From Candidatus Gastranaerophilales bacterium (GTDB taxonomy: Bacteria; Cyanobacteriota; Vampirovibrionia; Gastranaerophilales; Gastranaerophilaceae), in contig CANRGC010000006.1 of NCBI GenBank assembly GCA_947630045.1, forward strand, positions 1 to 64,000: a stretch of 64,000 nucleotides of DNA, in the 5' to 3' direction. Made by a program: the position numbers and the translations under genes. This document shows, one piece after another, positions 37,132 through 46,354 of the stretch (positions are counted from its first letter, which is position 1; every line of letters starts with the position of its first letter). The notes beneath the pieces were generated by a model. The model saw only the letters and a list, made by a program, of their open reading frames with translations. It was not told the DNA's origin and did no database searches.

Positions 37132-38727
37132 TTATGCTGCTAAAGCGAAGATGTTATATTGTTCAGCGTCTTTAACTAATTTTGCATATGCATCTTTAGC
37201 GTTGTCAGAGTTTTCAAAGAAGTTTTCTTCTTCATCGTATTCTTTTTGAGTTAAAACGTCATCATATTTATCTTCTTTAGCATTTTCATCTTTTGTGATG
37301 ATTGATTTGAATTGTGTTAAAAGGTGTTCGCCGTCAGCTTTTGCTGTGTTAGCTTCTGTGCTTTCAGCTTCATCGGTTGTTGTTTGAATTGATTTAGCAA
37401 CGCTTGTTGATTTTTCAATTTCTCTTGTCAATACATATTCGCCTGATGATAATTTGTTTGCAACTTTGTTGATTGAGTTATAGTTTGTTTCATCAGCAAC
37501 GCTTACGAATGTTACGTTAGCGCCTTGAAGTTTGTCTTGAACTTCTGAGAATGCTTCAAAGAAGTTTGTTGCAGCTTCTTGGTTTTCATCTGCCGTTGCA
37601 TAGTCTGTTTTTTTAGAAACGTTTGTTGTGTAGTTGTTTTGAAGTTTTAAGCTTTCGCCTGCTTCATCAATTGCGTCTTTTGCGTTCATTCCAACGATTT
37701 CATCTTTGTTCATATTTTTGATTTCGCCGTTGAACATATCGTCGAGAATGACATCAGCCATATCTTCGTCTGTAACTTCGTTCTTTTCAATTTTTTCTTC
37801 AGCATCAGCTTTAACTTCTTCTTCGTTTTCAACTTTTGCTGTTTCGGGTTCTTCAGCAACAACGGTTTCTTCTTGTTGAGCTGCAACTTCTTGTTGTTCT
37901 TCTTGATAAACGGGTTCTTGATATTCTTCTTGTTGAGCTGCAACTTCTTGTTGTTCTTGTTGTTGATATTCTTCTACTTTTTGTTCTGCAGCTTGTTCTG
38001 TTTCTTGTGATTCTGAAGCGCCTTGTTCTGCACTTGCTGCAACGCCTTCATCTTCGCCTTTAAGACCTTCGATTTCGCCGTCGATTGAAGCTTCTTCAGC
38101 TTTTGCTTCAGCTTTTTCGTTTTCGGCTTCAGCTTTTTCAGCTTCAGCTTTTGCTTTTTCGTTTTCACCTTCAGCTTTTTTAGCTTCAGCTTCAGCTTTT
38201 GCAGCTTCAGCTTCAGCTTTTGCAGCTTTAGCTTCTTCGATTTGAGCTTTTGCATTGTTTAATTGAGCTTGAGCTGCATCATATGCTGATTGGAAAAAGG
38301 GTTTTTGTTCATCGCTGAGTGATTGGTATGTTGATATTGTTACTTGTGCTGCTGTCATTGCTGCGCTTGCATTTGCAATTTTTGCTTGAGCTTCTGAAAT
38401 TTTTCCTTCAGCTTCGTTGATTTTTTCTTCAGCTTCGCTGATTTTTGTTTCAGCTTTATTAATTTCTTCTTCTTTTTCGTTAGCTGTGTTGTCAGCATCT
38501 TTTTCTTTGCTTTCAGCTGCTTCTCTTGAAGAATTTAAGCCTTCACCTACTGAAGCAATTGCTGAAGATTGTGAAGAAACTCCGTCTGCATTTGAAGCTT
38601 CGCTTTGTGCTTGACCGAAGAGGGGGTCATTAATCGGTTGAAGGGGAGCTGCTGCAGAGAGTGCTGCTTGCGCACCAGCGATAAATGCTTGAGCTAAAGG
38701 ATTTGAAACTGATGAGAAAGTAGACAT
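37132..38727 (-). CDS. Large acidic Ala/Glu/Lys coiled-coil protein, unknown
   Basis: No known family. The 531-residue product has an Ala/Ser-rich N-terminus (1-70) and a long coiled coil from about 70 to 215 built of alternating K/E and A (such as KAEAEAAKAEAEAKKAEGEN). A Gln/Glu-rich linker (about 240-300) contains a duplicated QEVAAQQEE block, and a mixed, possibly folded C-terminal region (about 310-531) ends in NIFALAA. There is no signal peptide or membrane helix. Codon use is strongly one-sided (GCT/GCA, GAA), which hints at high expression. The ATG has AGGTGGTG. It is monocistronic and converges on carB. It may be a structural or surface-associated protein, but this is a guess. Confidence 0.6.
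   Translation of the reverse strand: MSTFSSVSNPLAQAFIAGAQAALSAAAPLQPINDPLFGQAQSEASNADGVSSQSSAIASVGEGLNSSREAAESKEKDADNTANEKEEEINKAETKISEAEEKINEAEGKISEAQAKIANASAAMTAAQVTISTYQSLSDEQKPFFQSAYDAAQAQLNNAKAQIEEAKAAKAEAEAAKAEAEAKKAEGENEKAKAEAEKAEAENEKAEAKAEEASIDGEIEGLKGEDEGVAASAEQGASESQETEQAAEQKVEEYQQQEQQEVAAQQEEYQEPVYQEEQQEVAAQQEETVVAEEPETAKVENEEEVKADAEEKIEKNEVTDEDMADVILDDMFNGEIKNMNKDEIVGMNAKDAIDEAGESLKLQNNYTTNVSKKTDYATADENQEAATNFFEAFSEVQDKLQGANVTFVSVADETNYNSINKVANKLSSGEYVLTREIEKSTSVAKSIQTTTDEAESTEANTAKADGEHLLTQFKSIITKDENAKEDKYDDVLTQKEYDEEENFFENSDNAKDAYAKLVKDAEQYNIFALAA
37867..37958 (-). repeat. Internal 57-base (19-residue) repeat in the coiled-coil gene
   Basis: A 35-base block at 37867-37901 recurs almost exactly at 37924-37958, a period of 57 bases. 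In protein it gives two QEVAAQQEE units 19 residues apart. In-frame gain or loss of units would change linker length only. Confidence 0.7.
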
Positions 38728-38866
38728 AATTTACACCACCTGAGTTTATTACTTACATATATATAAAGTATATAGAATATGTATAATTTCAAGTTTATCT
38801 TTTTTTGTTACATATCTTTACATAAAAATTTAAAATGGCGTAAATAAAGGGTTTTAGCCTTTAAAA

Positions 38867-39346
38867 TTATTTTTTTATTGTTAATCTTTCAAGAAATCTT
38901 ACAAATCTTGTTAAAATTCCCTCATTTTCTTTTGAAATTGAATCAACAAGTATGGTTTTCATTCCGACTTTTTTGCCCGCAAGAATGTCTGTTAACGGTC
39001 TGTCACCAACCATAACAACCTCTTTAATCTCAAGCCCCATTTCAAAACATGCTATTTTTAAAATTTTAACGTCAGGTTTTCTGGCGTTGCCGTAAACTTT
39101 AACGGGGGATGATTTTTGAACCTTATCAATATAACCTTTTTTGTGGTTATTTGAAATAATGGCAACTTTAAAATCTTTTTGAAGTTCTGATAAAAAATCA
39201 AGAGTTTTTTTGGTAAATTTTCCTGTTTTGGACTGCATTACGGTTGAATCAAGGTCAAAGAAAATGCCTTTAATTCCCTTGTTTTTTAATTCGGTTTTAT
39301 CAATGTCATATATAGACTCAAGATTATAATCAGGTTTAATTCTCAT
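38867..39346 (-). CDS. HAD-superfamily phosphatase, YqeG type
   Basis: This is a IIIA-type HAD hydrolase. The nucleophile motif FFDLDSTV is near residue 28, the second motif IISNNHKK near 58 and the third GDRPLTDILAGKKVG near 110. This matches the YqeG family; related mitochondrial enzymes dephosphorylate phosphatidylglycerophosphate, so a role in lipid synthesis is possible but unproven here. I start at ATG 39346 with GAGG upstream, in place of a TTG at 39358. It follows the U32 gene after 15 bases and is likely co-transcribed with it. Confidence 0.83.
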   Translation of the reverse strand: MRIKPDYNLESIYDIDKTELKNKGIKGIFFDLDSTVMQSKTGKFTKKTLDFLSELQKDFKVAIISNNHKKGYIDKVQKSSPVKVYGNARKPDVKILKIACFEMGLEIKEVVMVGDRPLTDILAGKKVGMKTILVDSISKENEGILTRFVRFLERLTIKK

Positions 39347-39361
39347 CTTTTTCCTCAAACT

Positions 39362-40582
39362 TTATTTTTTAATTCCTACTGTTCTCAAAAGGGCATAATC
39401 CCATTCTTTTTCCCAAGATTTGTCTTTTGTTTCAAATTCAATCAAAACTTCATCATTGGTGTTCGCAACCTCGTTAGTTTCTCTTTTCGGGTTTAAAATC
39501 TTTGTAACTTTTGCCAAAGTCGAAAAGTTCGGTGTAATTATTTCAATTTCATCGTTAATATTAATTTTATTTTTAATTAACACCTTATATAAATTTTCGC
39601 ACACATCCTGAACAATTCCAAGAAAATCCGCCCCCGCAAGACCTTTTGAAATGTCATAGCTGTATGAGGTTTCATCGTTTTTGCCGAGGAAAAAGCCCGT
39701 TGTGTATCCTCTGTTTCCGACTTTTAAAAGTTCATAATACCCTTCTTTTTCTGAAATTTTGCCGTCAAGCACCATTCTGTAAGCCTTTGCTGTGGCGCTT
39801 ACATAATAAAGGCTTTTTGTTCTTCCTTCAATTTTAAAGGAGTCTATATTTAATTCGGAAAGTTTTTTAACGTAATCGACAAGGCATAAATCTTTTGTTG
39901 ATAATATATGAGAACCTTTGTCGTCTTGAACGATTTCAAAATATTCATTGGGTCTTGTTTCTTCAAGAAGCTTATAACTCCACCTGCAAGGCTGTGCGCA
40001 CCCTCCCTGATTTGCCTTTCTTTCGTAACCGGTCATATAATCAGACAAAAGGCAGCGTCCGGAATAGCTCATACATTGCGCCCCGTGGATAAACATTTCA
40101 ATTTCAATATCTTGAACGTTTTTTCTTATTTCTTTAATTTGCTCAAAAGACAATTCTCTTGCAAGAATTACCCTTGAAGCGCCCATATCTCTCCAAAATT
40201 TAACCGCTTCCGAATTTAAAATATTTGTTTGAGTTGAAATATGAATGTCTATATTTTTAATTTCTTTTTTTATTATGTTATAAATTCCAAAATCAGAAAT
40301 AATGAGGGCGTCAGGGTTTGAATCTTTTATTATGTCAATATGGTCGTACATTTTTTTAATGTCATCGTCATATGCAAAAATATTGAAAGTGACATAAATT
40401 TTTTTGTTGAGCTTGTGAGCTAATTCAACGGCAGACTTAAGGTTTTCAGCCGTGATAATATCCCCTTTTCTTAAGGTTCTTAATGAAAAATCGGCAAGTC
40501 CCAGATAAACGGCGTCTGCCCCCCAATGATAGGCATAACGCATTTTCTCCATACTTCCTGCGGGTAATAAAAGTTCGCTCAT
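39362..40582 (-). CDS. U32 family (YegQ/TrhP-like) protein
   Basis: This belongs to the 'peptidase U32' family. Its best-studied members are not proteases but Fe-S enzymes that use prephenate to hydroxylate tRNA or rRNA (TrhP, RlhA). The signature EMFIHGAQCMSYSGRCLLS is near residue 160-180, and further cysteines in GGCAQPCRW complete a likely cluster. The protein begins with ELLLPAGSMEKMRYAYHWGA, typical of the family. Length 406 fits the short form. Which RNA it modifies cannot be told. Confidence 0.85.
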   Translation of the reverse strand: MSELLLPAGSMEKMRYAYHWGADAVYLGLADFSLRTLRKGDIITAENLKSAVELAHKLNKKIYVTFNIFAYDDDIKKMYDHIDIIKDSNPDALIISDFGIYNIIKKEIKNIDIHISTQTNILNSEAVKFWRDMGASRVILARELSFEQIKEIRKNVQDIEIEMFIHGAQCMSYSGRCLLSDYMTGYERKANQGGCAQPCRWSYKLLEETRPNEYFEIVQDDKGSHILSTKDLCLVDYVKKLSELNIDSFKIEGRTKSLYYVSATAKAYRMVLDGKISEKEGYYELLKVGNRGYTTGFFLGKNDETSYSYDISKGLAGADFLGIVQDVCENLYKVLIKNKININDEIEIITPNFSTLAKVTKILNPKRETNEVANTNDEVLIEFETKDKSWEKEWDYALLRTVGIKK

Positions 40583-40602
40583 AAAAATATAATATCAAAA
40601 AA

Positions 40603-40633
40603 ACCAAAAAGCGGTAAAATTTTTACCGCTTTA
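40603..40633 (-). terminator. Terminator after the 87-residue gene
   Basis: AAAGCGGTAAAA (40608-40619) pairs with TTTTACCGCTTT (40621-40632); the minus strand continues into T-rich sequence. Confidence 0.75.
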
Positions 40634-40653
40634 TTCAACATAAAAAATTTTAA

Positions 40654-40917
40654 TTAATCTTCAATAAGACAACATTGAAAGGTGAAAGCAATAATTTTGT
40701 GTGCGGGAATATTCAGCCATCTGTAATGTTTTTCAGTGCCCGTGTGTTTGCATTTTGTTGTGACATCCTGAAGGGTTACTACATCCGAGATACATTTATT
40801 GTCTTGACAATCAAGCAAAATGCCTGAAATTTCGCTTCCTTCCACAAAAATATGAATGACATCCGATTCAACATTTTTTGCAATTTTATAAATTGCTTCA
40901 TAAACTTTTTCGCCCAT
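40654..40917 (-). CDS. Hypothetical protein, 87 residues, Cys-containing
   Basis: Not recognised. The 87-residue product has cysteines at about 37, 42, 56, 81 and 82, and alternating hydrophobic patterns that suggest a small beta-rich fold (IHIFVEGSEISGILLDC). AGGAG lies before the ATG and a terminator after the stop, so it is a real gene. It lies 75 bases after uvrA on the same strand and may share its transcript, though it has space for its own promoter. Confidence 0.6.
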   Translation of the reverse strand: MGEKVYEAIYKIAKNVESDVIHIFVEGSEISGILLDCQDNKCISDVVTLQDVTTKCKHTGTEKHYRWLNIPAHKIIAFTFQCCLIED

Positions 40918-40991
40918 TATAAGCTCCTTTCTAAATACAAAAGAAACTATAACGGGAATTAAAATTTATTTGTATTACCCGAATATTTAAC

Positions 40992-43838
40992 CTATGGGGC
41001 AACTTTTTCCCTTGACAGATATTCGTTTAAAAATTTTGCGGTGTGAGAGGTTTTTGATTTTAAAATTTGGTTTAAAGTTCCTTTTGCAATAACTTCTCCG
41101 CCGTATTCCCCGCCTTCGGGTCCAAGGTCAATTATATAATCCGCACATTTTATAATATCGAGATTGTGTTCAATAATTAAAATGGAATTTCCCGAGTCTG
41201 CAAGTTTTTGCAAAATTTTAACAAGTTTGTCGACATCATAATAATGAAGCCCGACGGAAGGTTCGTCCATAATATATAAAGTTTTTCCCGTTGCCCTTTT
41301 ATTTAATTCAAGCGCAAGCTTAATTCTTTGAGCTTCGCCGCCTGACAGGGTGGTTGCGCTTTGTCCGAGCTTTATATAATCAAGCCCGACATCATAAAGA
41401 GTTTGAAGGCGGCTTTGTATTTTTGGAATGTTTCTGAAAAATTCAAGCGCTTCCGAAACCGTCATATCAAGAATGTCGGAAATGCTTTTCCCTTTATATT
41501 TAACTTCTAAAGTTTCAAGGTTATATCTTTTTCCTTTACAAACATCACAGGTAACGTATACATCGGAAAGGAAGTTCATTTCAATCTTTAAAACGCCGTC
41601 GCCTTTGCATTTTTCGCACCTTCCGCCTTTGACATTAAAGCTGAAACGCCCCTGTTTATAACCCCTGACTTTAGATTCGTTTGTTTGAGCAAAAAGTTCT
41701 CTTATATGCCCGAAAAGGTCTGTATACGTTGCGGGGTTTGACCTCGGAGTTCTTCCGATTGGCGACTGGTCAACCATAACAACTTTGTCAATATTCTCAA
41801 AACCCTTGATTTCATCTACCCCGATTGGTTTTGGGCGATTTCCTCTTAATTTGTGAAGGGAATATTCATATAAAATATCATTAACAAGCGTAGACTTTCC
41901 GGACCCTGAAACGCCCGTTACGGCAACAATTTTGCCCAAGGGGATATTAACGTCAATATTTTTTAAATTGTTCAGGTGTGCATTTTTGATTTCAAGAAAA
42001 TTGCCGTTTCCAAGTCTTGAATTTTTCGGAACGGGAATTTCAAGTTTGCCTGACAGATATTTGCCCGTGATTGAGTCTTTTGCCTTAATTATATCCTGTA
42101 ATGAGCCTTCCGCAATTACATTGCCGCCGTTTACGCCGGCATTCGGACCGATATCAACAATATAATCGGCATTTCTTATGGTATCCTCGTCATGCTCAAC
42201 CACAATGAGGGTGTTTCCAAGGTTTCTTAATTTAAACAGGGTTTGAATTAACATGGAATTATCCCTTTGATGAAGCCCGATTGAAGGCTCATCCAAAACA
42301 TATAAAACCCCCGATAAACCGCTTCCAATTTGGGTTGCAAGCCTTATTCTCTGTGATTCTCCGCCCGAAAGAGTTGCGGCTTTTCTTTTTAAAGAAAGGT
42401 AAGAAAGCCCGACATCAAGCAAAAATTTGAGCCTTGCCCTTATTTCATCCAAAACCTGTTTTACAATTTTGAGCTTAAAATCATCCAAACTTAAATAAAG
42501 CTCTTGAATAAAGTCATATGCGGCTTGAATGGACATTGAACAAAATTCGTCAATATTTTTTCCGCCAACCGTTACTGCAAGCACAAACGGGTTCAGCCTT
42601 GCGCCACTACAAGCCTTACAGGTAATTTCACCCATATACTTTTGAATTTCAGCCCTTATAATATCGGAATCAGACTGTTCAAACTTTTTCATCATATAAG
42701 GAATAACACCCATATAAGGATGATAATGAACTCTCATATTTTTTGTGCCGAAGTCCATATAGCGCATTTTTATAATTTCATTATCGTTGCCATATAAAAT
42801 TATTCCTTTTTGTGCGGGAGAAAGCGATTTAAAAGGGATGTCGGGGTTTATTCCGTAATGTTCGCAAACCGAATTTAAGACATCGGAATAATATTTGTTT
42901 CCTGTTTTGTGCCAAGGGTAAATTGCCCCTTGATTTATCGACTTTGAATCGTCGGGAACAACAAGCTCCATAGTAACTTCATAGTGCGCCCCAAGACCGT
43001 TACAAACTTTGCAAGCTCCGTACGGCGCATTAAAACTGAACATTCTCGGAGAAAGCTCCTCAAAGCTCAGTTCACAATCGGGGCAGCTTAATTTTTCGGA
43101 AAAGAGCCTTTCTCCTTTTCCTATGATATCAACCGCAACCAGACCGTCCGAGCGCATAAGAGCTGTCTGAACACTGTCAAATATTCTTGATTTGGCGGAA
43201 TCTTTAACTATAATTCTGTCAATTACGACATCTATGTCATGTTTTTTGGTTTTTTCAATTGTAATTTCATCTTCGTCAAGGTTGAATGTTTCTTTGTCAA
43301 TTCTGACCCTTACAAACCCTTCCTGTTTTAATTCGGATAAAAGCCCTTGAAATTCTCCCTTTTTTCCTCTTATAACGGGGGATATAATCTGAATTTTTGT
43401 TCCTTCATCTAATGACATTATTTTTTCAACAATTTCATCAATTGTTTGGGGCAAGATTTCCCTTCCGCATTTCGGACAATGAGGAATGCCGGCTCTTGCG
43501 TATAAAAGCCTTAAATAATCGTAAATTTCGGTAATTGTTCCGACCGTTGACCTCGGGTTATTCGTTGTTGATTTTTGGTCAATTGAAATTGCGGGTGAAA
43601 GCCCTTCAATTGAATCAACATCAGGTTTATCCATTTGACCCAGAAACTGTCTTGCATAAGTAGAAAGGCTTTCAACATAGCGCCTTTGCCCTTCCGCAAA
43701 TATTGTGTCAAATGCGAGAGAAGATTTCCCCGACCCCGAAACGCCCGTAAAAACAATTAATTTGTTTTTGGGAAGGCTGATTGAAACGTTTTTTAAATTA
43801 TGCTGCCTTGCAGATTTTATAACAATGTCATCACTCAT
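40992..43838 (-). CDS. uvrA: Excinuclease ABC subunit A
   Basis: UvrA is the damage-scanning ATPase of nucleotide excision repair. Two ABC modules are visible, each with a Walker A (GVSGSGKSSLAF near 32, GVSGSGKSTLVN near 640) and an ABC signature (LSGGESQRI, LSGGEAQRI). Zinc fingers with paired cysteines lie near 250-285 and 735-765. Length 948 is typical. I start at ATG 43838 (MSDDIVIK), since the TATAAT at 43850-43845 puts the transcription start there; a TTG at 43856 would be upstream of the promoter. Confidence 0.96.
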   Translation of the reverse strand: MSDDIVIKSARQHNLKNVSISLPKNKLIVFTGVSGSGKSSLAFDTIFAEGQRRYVESLSTYARQFLGQMDKPDVDSIEGLSPAISIDQKSTTNNPRSTVGTITEIYDYLRLLYARAGIPHCPKCGREILPQTIDEIVEKIMSLDEGTKIQIISPVIRGKKGEFQGLLSELKQEGFVRVRIDKETFNLDEDEITIEKTKKHDIDVVIDRIIVKDSAKSRIFDSVQTALMRSDGLVAVDIIGKGERLFSEKLSCPDCELSFEELSPRMFSFNAPYGACKVCNGLGAHYEVTMELVVPDDSKSINQGAIYPWHKTGNKYYSDVLNSVCEHYGINPDIPFKSLSPAQKGIILYGNDNEIIKMRYMDFGTKNMRVHYHPYMGVIPYMMKKFEQSDSDIIRAEIQKYMGEITCKACSGARLNPFVLAVTVGGKNIDEFCSMSIQAAYDFIQELYLSLDDFKLKIVKQVLDEIRARLKFLLDVGLSYLSLKRKAATLSGGESQRIRLATQIGSGLSGVLYVLDEPSIGLHQRDNSMLIQTLFKLRNLGNTLIVVEHDEDTIRNADYIVDIGPNAGVNGGNVIAEGSLQDIIKAKDSITGKYLSGKLEIPVPKNSRLGNGNFLEIKNAHLNNLKNIDVNIPLGKIVAVTGVSGSGKSTLVNDILYEYSLHKLRGNRPKPIGVDEIKGFENIDKVVMVDQSPIGRTPRSNPATYTDLFGHIRELFAQTNESKVRGYKQGRFSFNVKGGRCEKCKGDGVLKIEMNFLSDVYVTCDVCKGKRYNLETLEVKYKGKSISDILDMTVSEALEFFRNIPKIQSRLQTLYDVGLDYIKLGQSATTLSGGEAQRIKLALELNKRATGKTLYIMDEPSVGLHYYDVDKLVKILQKLADSGNSILIIEHNLDIIKCADYIIDLGPEGGEYGGEVIAKGTLNQILKSKTSHTAKFLNEYLSREKVAP

Positions 43839-43844
43839 AAGAAT

Positions 43845-43850
43845 ATTATA
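43845..43850 (-). promoter_or_regulatory. Leaderless-type -10 box of uvrA
   Basis: TATAAT on the minus strand ends six bases before the uvrA ATG, with no ribosome binding site between. Confidence 0.5.
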
Positions 43851-43874
43851 ATTCAAATTATTTATTCAACCAGT

Positions 43875-45077
43875 TTATTTAATATTAAAGTCAAAAGTGA
43901 AAATTATGTCTAAAAATTCTCTGTATAAATTTTCCGGCAAGGGCGGAAACGGCGCAGACAAAGTGATTGCTCCGAGTGCAGCCTTATCAAACTCAACATT
44001 GCCCGAACTTGAATAAATTTCATTTGAAACAAGTTCTCCTTTAGAGTTAATTGTAAATTTAACCGAAGCTTTTTTCATGTTTGTTCCGCTTGGGGGCGTC
44101 CAGTTTGATTTAATGGAAGGTTCGATTTTTTCAATATATTTTGTGACAATTTCTTTGTCTATGGGCGGTTCATTCTTTTTAGCCTCAACTGTGCGGGCTA
44201 TAGTCTCATTTTTTGATGAAGCTTTTTTATATTCAATAGCTTTTTTTATTGAAAGAGCCTGTTTATTATCTTTATTTTCCGCCAAAACCGTATTAATAAC
44301 ATCAAGCGCTTCATCGTATCTGTTAAGCTCAAAATAACATTTTGCAAGCATAACCGCCGTTTGGGCTTCAAAAATTATGTTTAATGAATTTTTAAAATAA
44401 TATTGGGCATTTTCATATTGAAGCCTTTGAAAATAAATTTCACCTATTTTTGCATACGCAAAAGCACTGTCAGGGCTGTTTTCTATGATTTTTTCAAAAA
44501 TTTTTATCGCATCGTCCGCATGCCCCGAGCGTTTATAGGAATCGGCAATAAGGCTTAAGAGCTCATTGTTGTCAGATTGAACCCTTGAGGCTTGAGTTAA
44601 ATATTTTGAAGCGTTTTGATAATCGTTAAGGGAAAAATAAATTTTCCCCAGTTCAAAATTCGGCTCAAAAAACGAAGGGTTAATGTCAAGTGCGTGTTGA
44701 TAATTTTCAATTGCAAGAGCCTGATTTCCTTCTTCCTGATAAATTTTGCCGAGACAGTTATATGCGTCAGGGTCTTCGACAAGCGCTATTTGTTTATTCA
44801 GGCTTTCTATGGCATGCGCAAAATCTCCTTCTTCATAATATTTAATTGCGTCAAGATAATGTTCCTGAGCCTCTTTTAGGTCAGATTTTTGGATAATTGA
44901 GCCAAACCCTTTAAATTTAAAATTGATATTTGAAATAAACGCCCCGTAAATAAGAAAGCCGAAAGTTAAAATAAGGACGACAATAAAAACCTTAAATGCC
45001 GTTTTGATTTTTTTCGGACTTTTGTTTTTTTCGGTGAAAAACTCTTTATCTATATCAAATTCTTTTTTAAAAAGCAC
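43875..45077 (-). CDS. Membrane-anchored TPR protein with TonB-like C-terminal domain
   Basis: It has a cytoplasmic N-terminus of about 25 residues and one membrane helix (about 27-50). About six tetratricopeptide repeats follow from 70 to 275 (AIKYYEEGDFAHAIESLNKQ, AIENYQHALDINPSFFEPNF and so on). The last 90 residues resemble a TonB C-terminal domain, with VKFTINSKGELVSNEIYSSS, FDKAALGAI and FPPLP. TonB normally passes energy from the inner to an outer membrane; here the usual proline-rich spacer is replaced by TPRs. No ExbB/ExbD or receptor gene is near. It directly abuts the ATP-grasp gene upstream and ends 36 bases before the uvrA promoter region. Confidence 0.75.
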   Translation of the reverse strand: MLFKKEFDIDKEFFTEKNKSPKKIKTAFKVFIVVLILTFGFLIYGAFISNINFKFKGFGSIIQKSDLKEAQEHYLDAIKYYEEGDFAHAIESLNKQIALVEDPDAYNCLGKIYQEEGNQALAIENYQHALDINPSFFEPNFELGKIYFSLNDYQNASKYLTQASRVQSDNNELLSLIADSYKRSGHADDAIKIFEKIIENSPDSAFAYAKIGEIYFQRLQYENAQYYFKNSLNIIFEAQTAVMLAKCYFELNRYDEALDVINTVLAENKDNKQALSIKKAIEYKKASSKNETIARTVEAKKNEPPIDKEIVTKYIEKIEPSIKSNWTPPSGTNMKKASVKFTINSKGELVSNEIYSSSGNVEFDKAALGAITLSAPFPPLPENLYREFLDIIFTFDFNIK

Positions 45078-46220
45078 TTATTTTCTCCTGATATAGTCTT
45101 TCATATTTAGTTTTAATATGTGTTTAATTTGGTTATAATCTTTTGATTTAATAAAAAGTGAATTAAACATCGGTTTTTTCTTAAAATCATATTCTCTGAC
45201 ATCTAAAATTTCCGCATTTAAATCTTTTTTGTAATCATCAAAAGAAAAACAATCAATTGAATTTTTATCAATATCGGAAGGAACTTCCGCCATAACAAAT
45301 GCGTAAGTTGAATTGTTGTCTTTCAAAATTTTATCCCAATCGGGCTTTTTTTCTTCCATAAAATATTCGTAAGGGTTAATTTTCCAAGCAAAATAAGCAA
45401 TGTCACAAAGGCACCAGCCCGCAAAACGGAAAGGGTTAACCTCAATCGGAATTATTTTATCTTCATTTGCCCTAAGTTCAATATGGGCGGGAAAGTTTTT
45501 AAGCTTTCCTATTTTTCCTATCTTTTTAAATAAATCTTCAAACAAAGGAAGATATTTTGAAATAATTTCGCCCGAGGTGATGTACATTCTGTCTGAAACA
45601 TCGTTTTTATCAACAAAAGGGTGTTTAAATATGTTTAATATTACGGGGTTTGAATTTTTGTCAAAATAAACATCCAGCGCAAACTCTTCCCCTTCTATAT
45701 AATCTTCCAAAATAAAATTGTCACCGCTCAAAACGCTTTTCGGGAAAAACCCCTTTGCCTTTTCAACAGAGTTTTTTGCCTTTTGAACAACTTCTCTGAA
45801 ATCATCTTTTGAAAAAATGGTGTAAACCCCAAAACTCAAAAACCCGACGGCAGGCTTTATAACAAGCGGGAATTTTAAATTTTCGGGGTCAAGTTTTGTT
45901 AAATCGTCAATTTTAACCTTTTTATAAAAAAAGTCAGGGTAAATTTCTTTTAAAAGCTCTCTTGTTTTTGATTTGTCTTTGAAAATGGTTAAAACTCTTT
46001 CAAATTCATCATCGTTTAAAATTGAAATAATTCTTTGAATTGAATTTTCGGAATTTGTATATATTTTTTTCGATTTGAAATAGATTTTTTTAAATTCATC
46101 GTCAGAAAGCGGGTTTTTTAATTTTCCGCTCAAAAGGTCTGAATTTAAAGCGGGGTAATTATTTTTATTTATTGTTTCCGTGCAAAAGTCAGAAATATAA
46201 GGGTCATCCAGCGCAAACAT
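45078..46220 (-). CDS. ATP-grasp family protein, substrate unknown
   Basis: The 380-residue protein has ATP-grasp landmarks: FPLVIKPAVGFLSFGVYTI near residue 118 (nucleotide lysine and loop), ILEDYIEGEEFALDVYF near 170, and the metal-binding IIPIEVNPFRFAGWC near 253. Such enzymes usually ligate a carboxylate to an amine or thiol through an acyl phosphate. The N-terminal and C-terminal parts match no subfamily I know. AAAGGAT lies before the ATG. The next gene (TPR-TonB) starts right after its stop, so they form a two-gene unit. Confidence 0.7.
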   Translation of the reverse strand: MFALDDPYISDFCTETINKNNYPALNSDLLSGKLKNPLSDDEFKKIYFKSKKIYTNSENSIQRIISILNDDEFERVLTIFKDKSKTRELLKEIYPDFFYKKVKIDDLTKLDPENLKFPLVIKPAVGFLSFGVYTIFSKDDFREVVQKAKNSVEKAKGFFPKSVLSGDNFILEDYIEGEEFALDVYFDKNSNPVILNIFKHPFVDKNDVSDRMYITSGEIISKYLPLFEDLFKKIGKIGKLKNFPAHIELRANEDKIIPIEVNPFRFAGWCLCDIAYFAWKINPYEYFMEEKKPDWDKILKDNNSTYAFVMAEVPSDIDKNSIDCFSFDDYKKDLNAEILDVREYDFKKKPMFNSLFIKSKDYNQIKHILKLNMKDYIRRK

Positions 46221-46274
46221 CTTTTATCCTTTTTTTCAATTTCAATAAAATTTTATAATAAAAAATTATTTTTG

Positions 46275-46283
46275 TGGTAGAAT
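46275..46283 (+). promoter_or_regulatory. Extended -10 promoter of ppdK
   Basis: TGG-TAGAAT (TAGAAT at 46278-46283) predicts a start near 46290 and a leader of about 65 bases with AAGGAG before the ATG. Confidence 0.45.
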
Positions 46284-46354
46284 TTTCTTAACTTTTGACT
46301 TTATTTTTTAAAAAAAGTGACAATTAAAAACAATCTTAAATAAGGAGAATTTTC

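Noticed and set aside
37132-38727. The coiled-coil gene as a low-complexity artefact
   Set aside because: It has a good ribosome binding site, one long uninterrupted frame with steady codon preference, and a non-repetitive C-terminal third, so it is a real gene. The long frames opposite and beside it are shadows of its biased codons.
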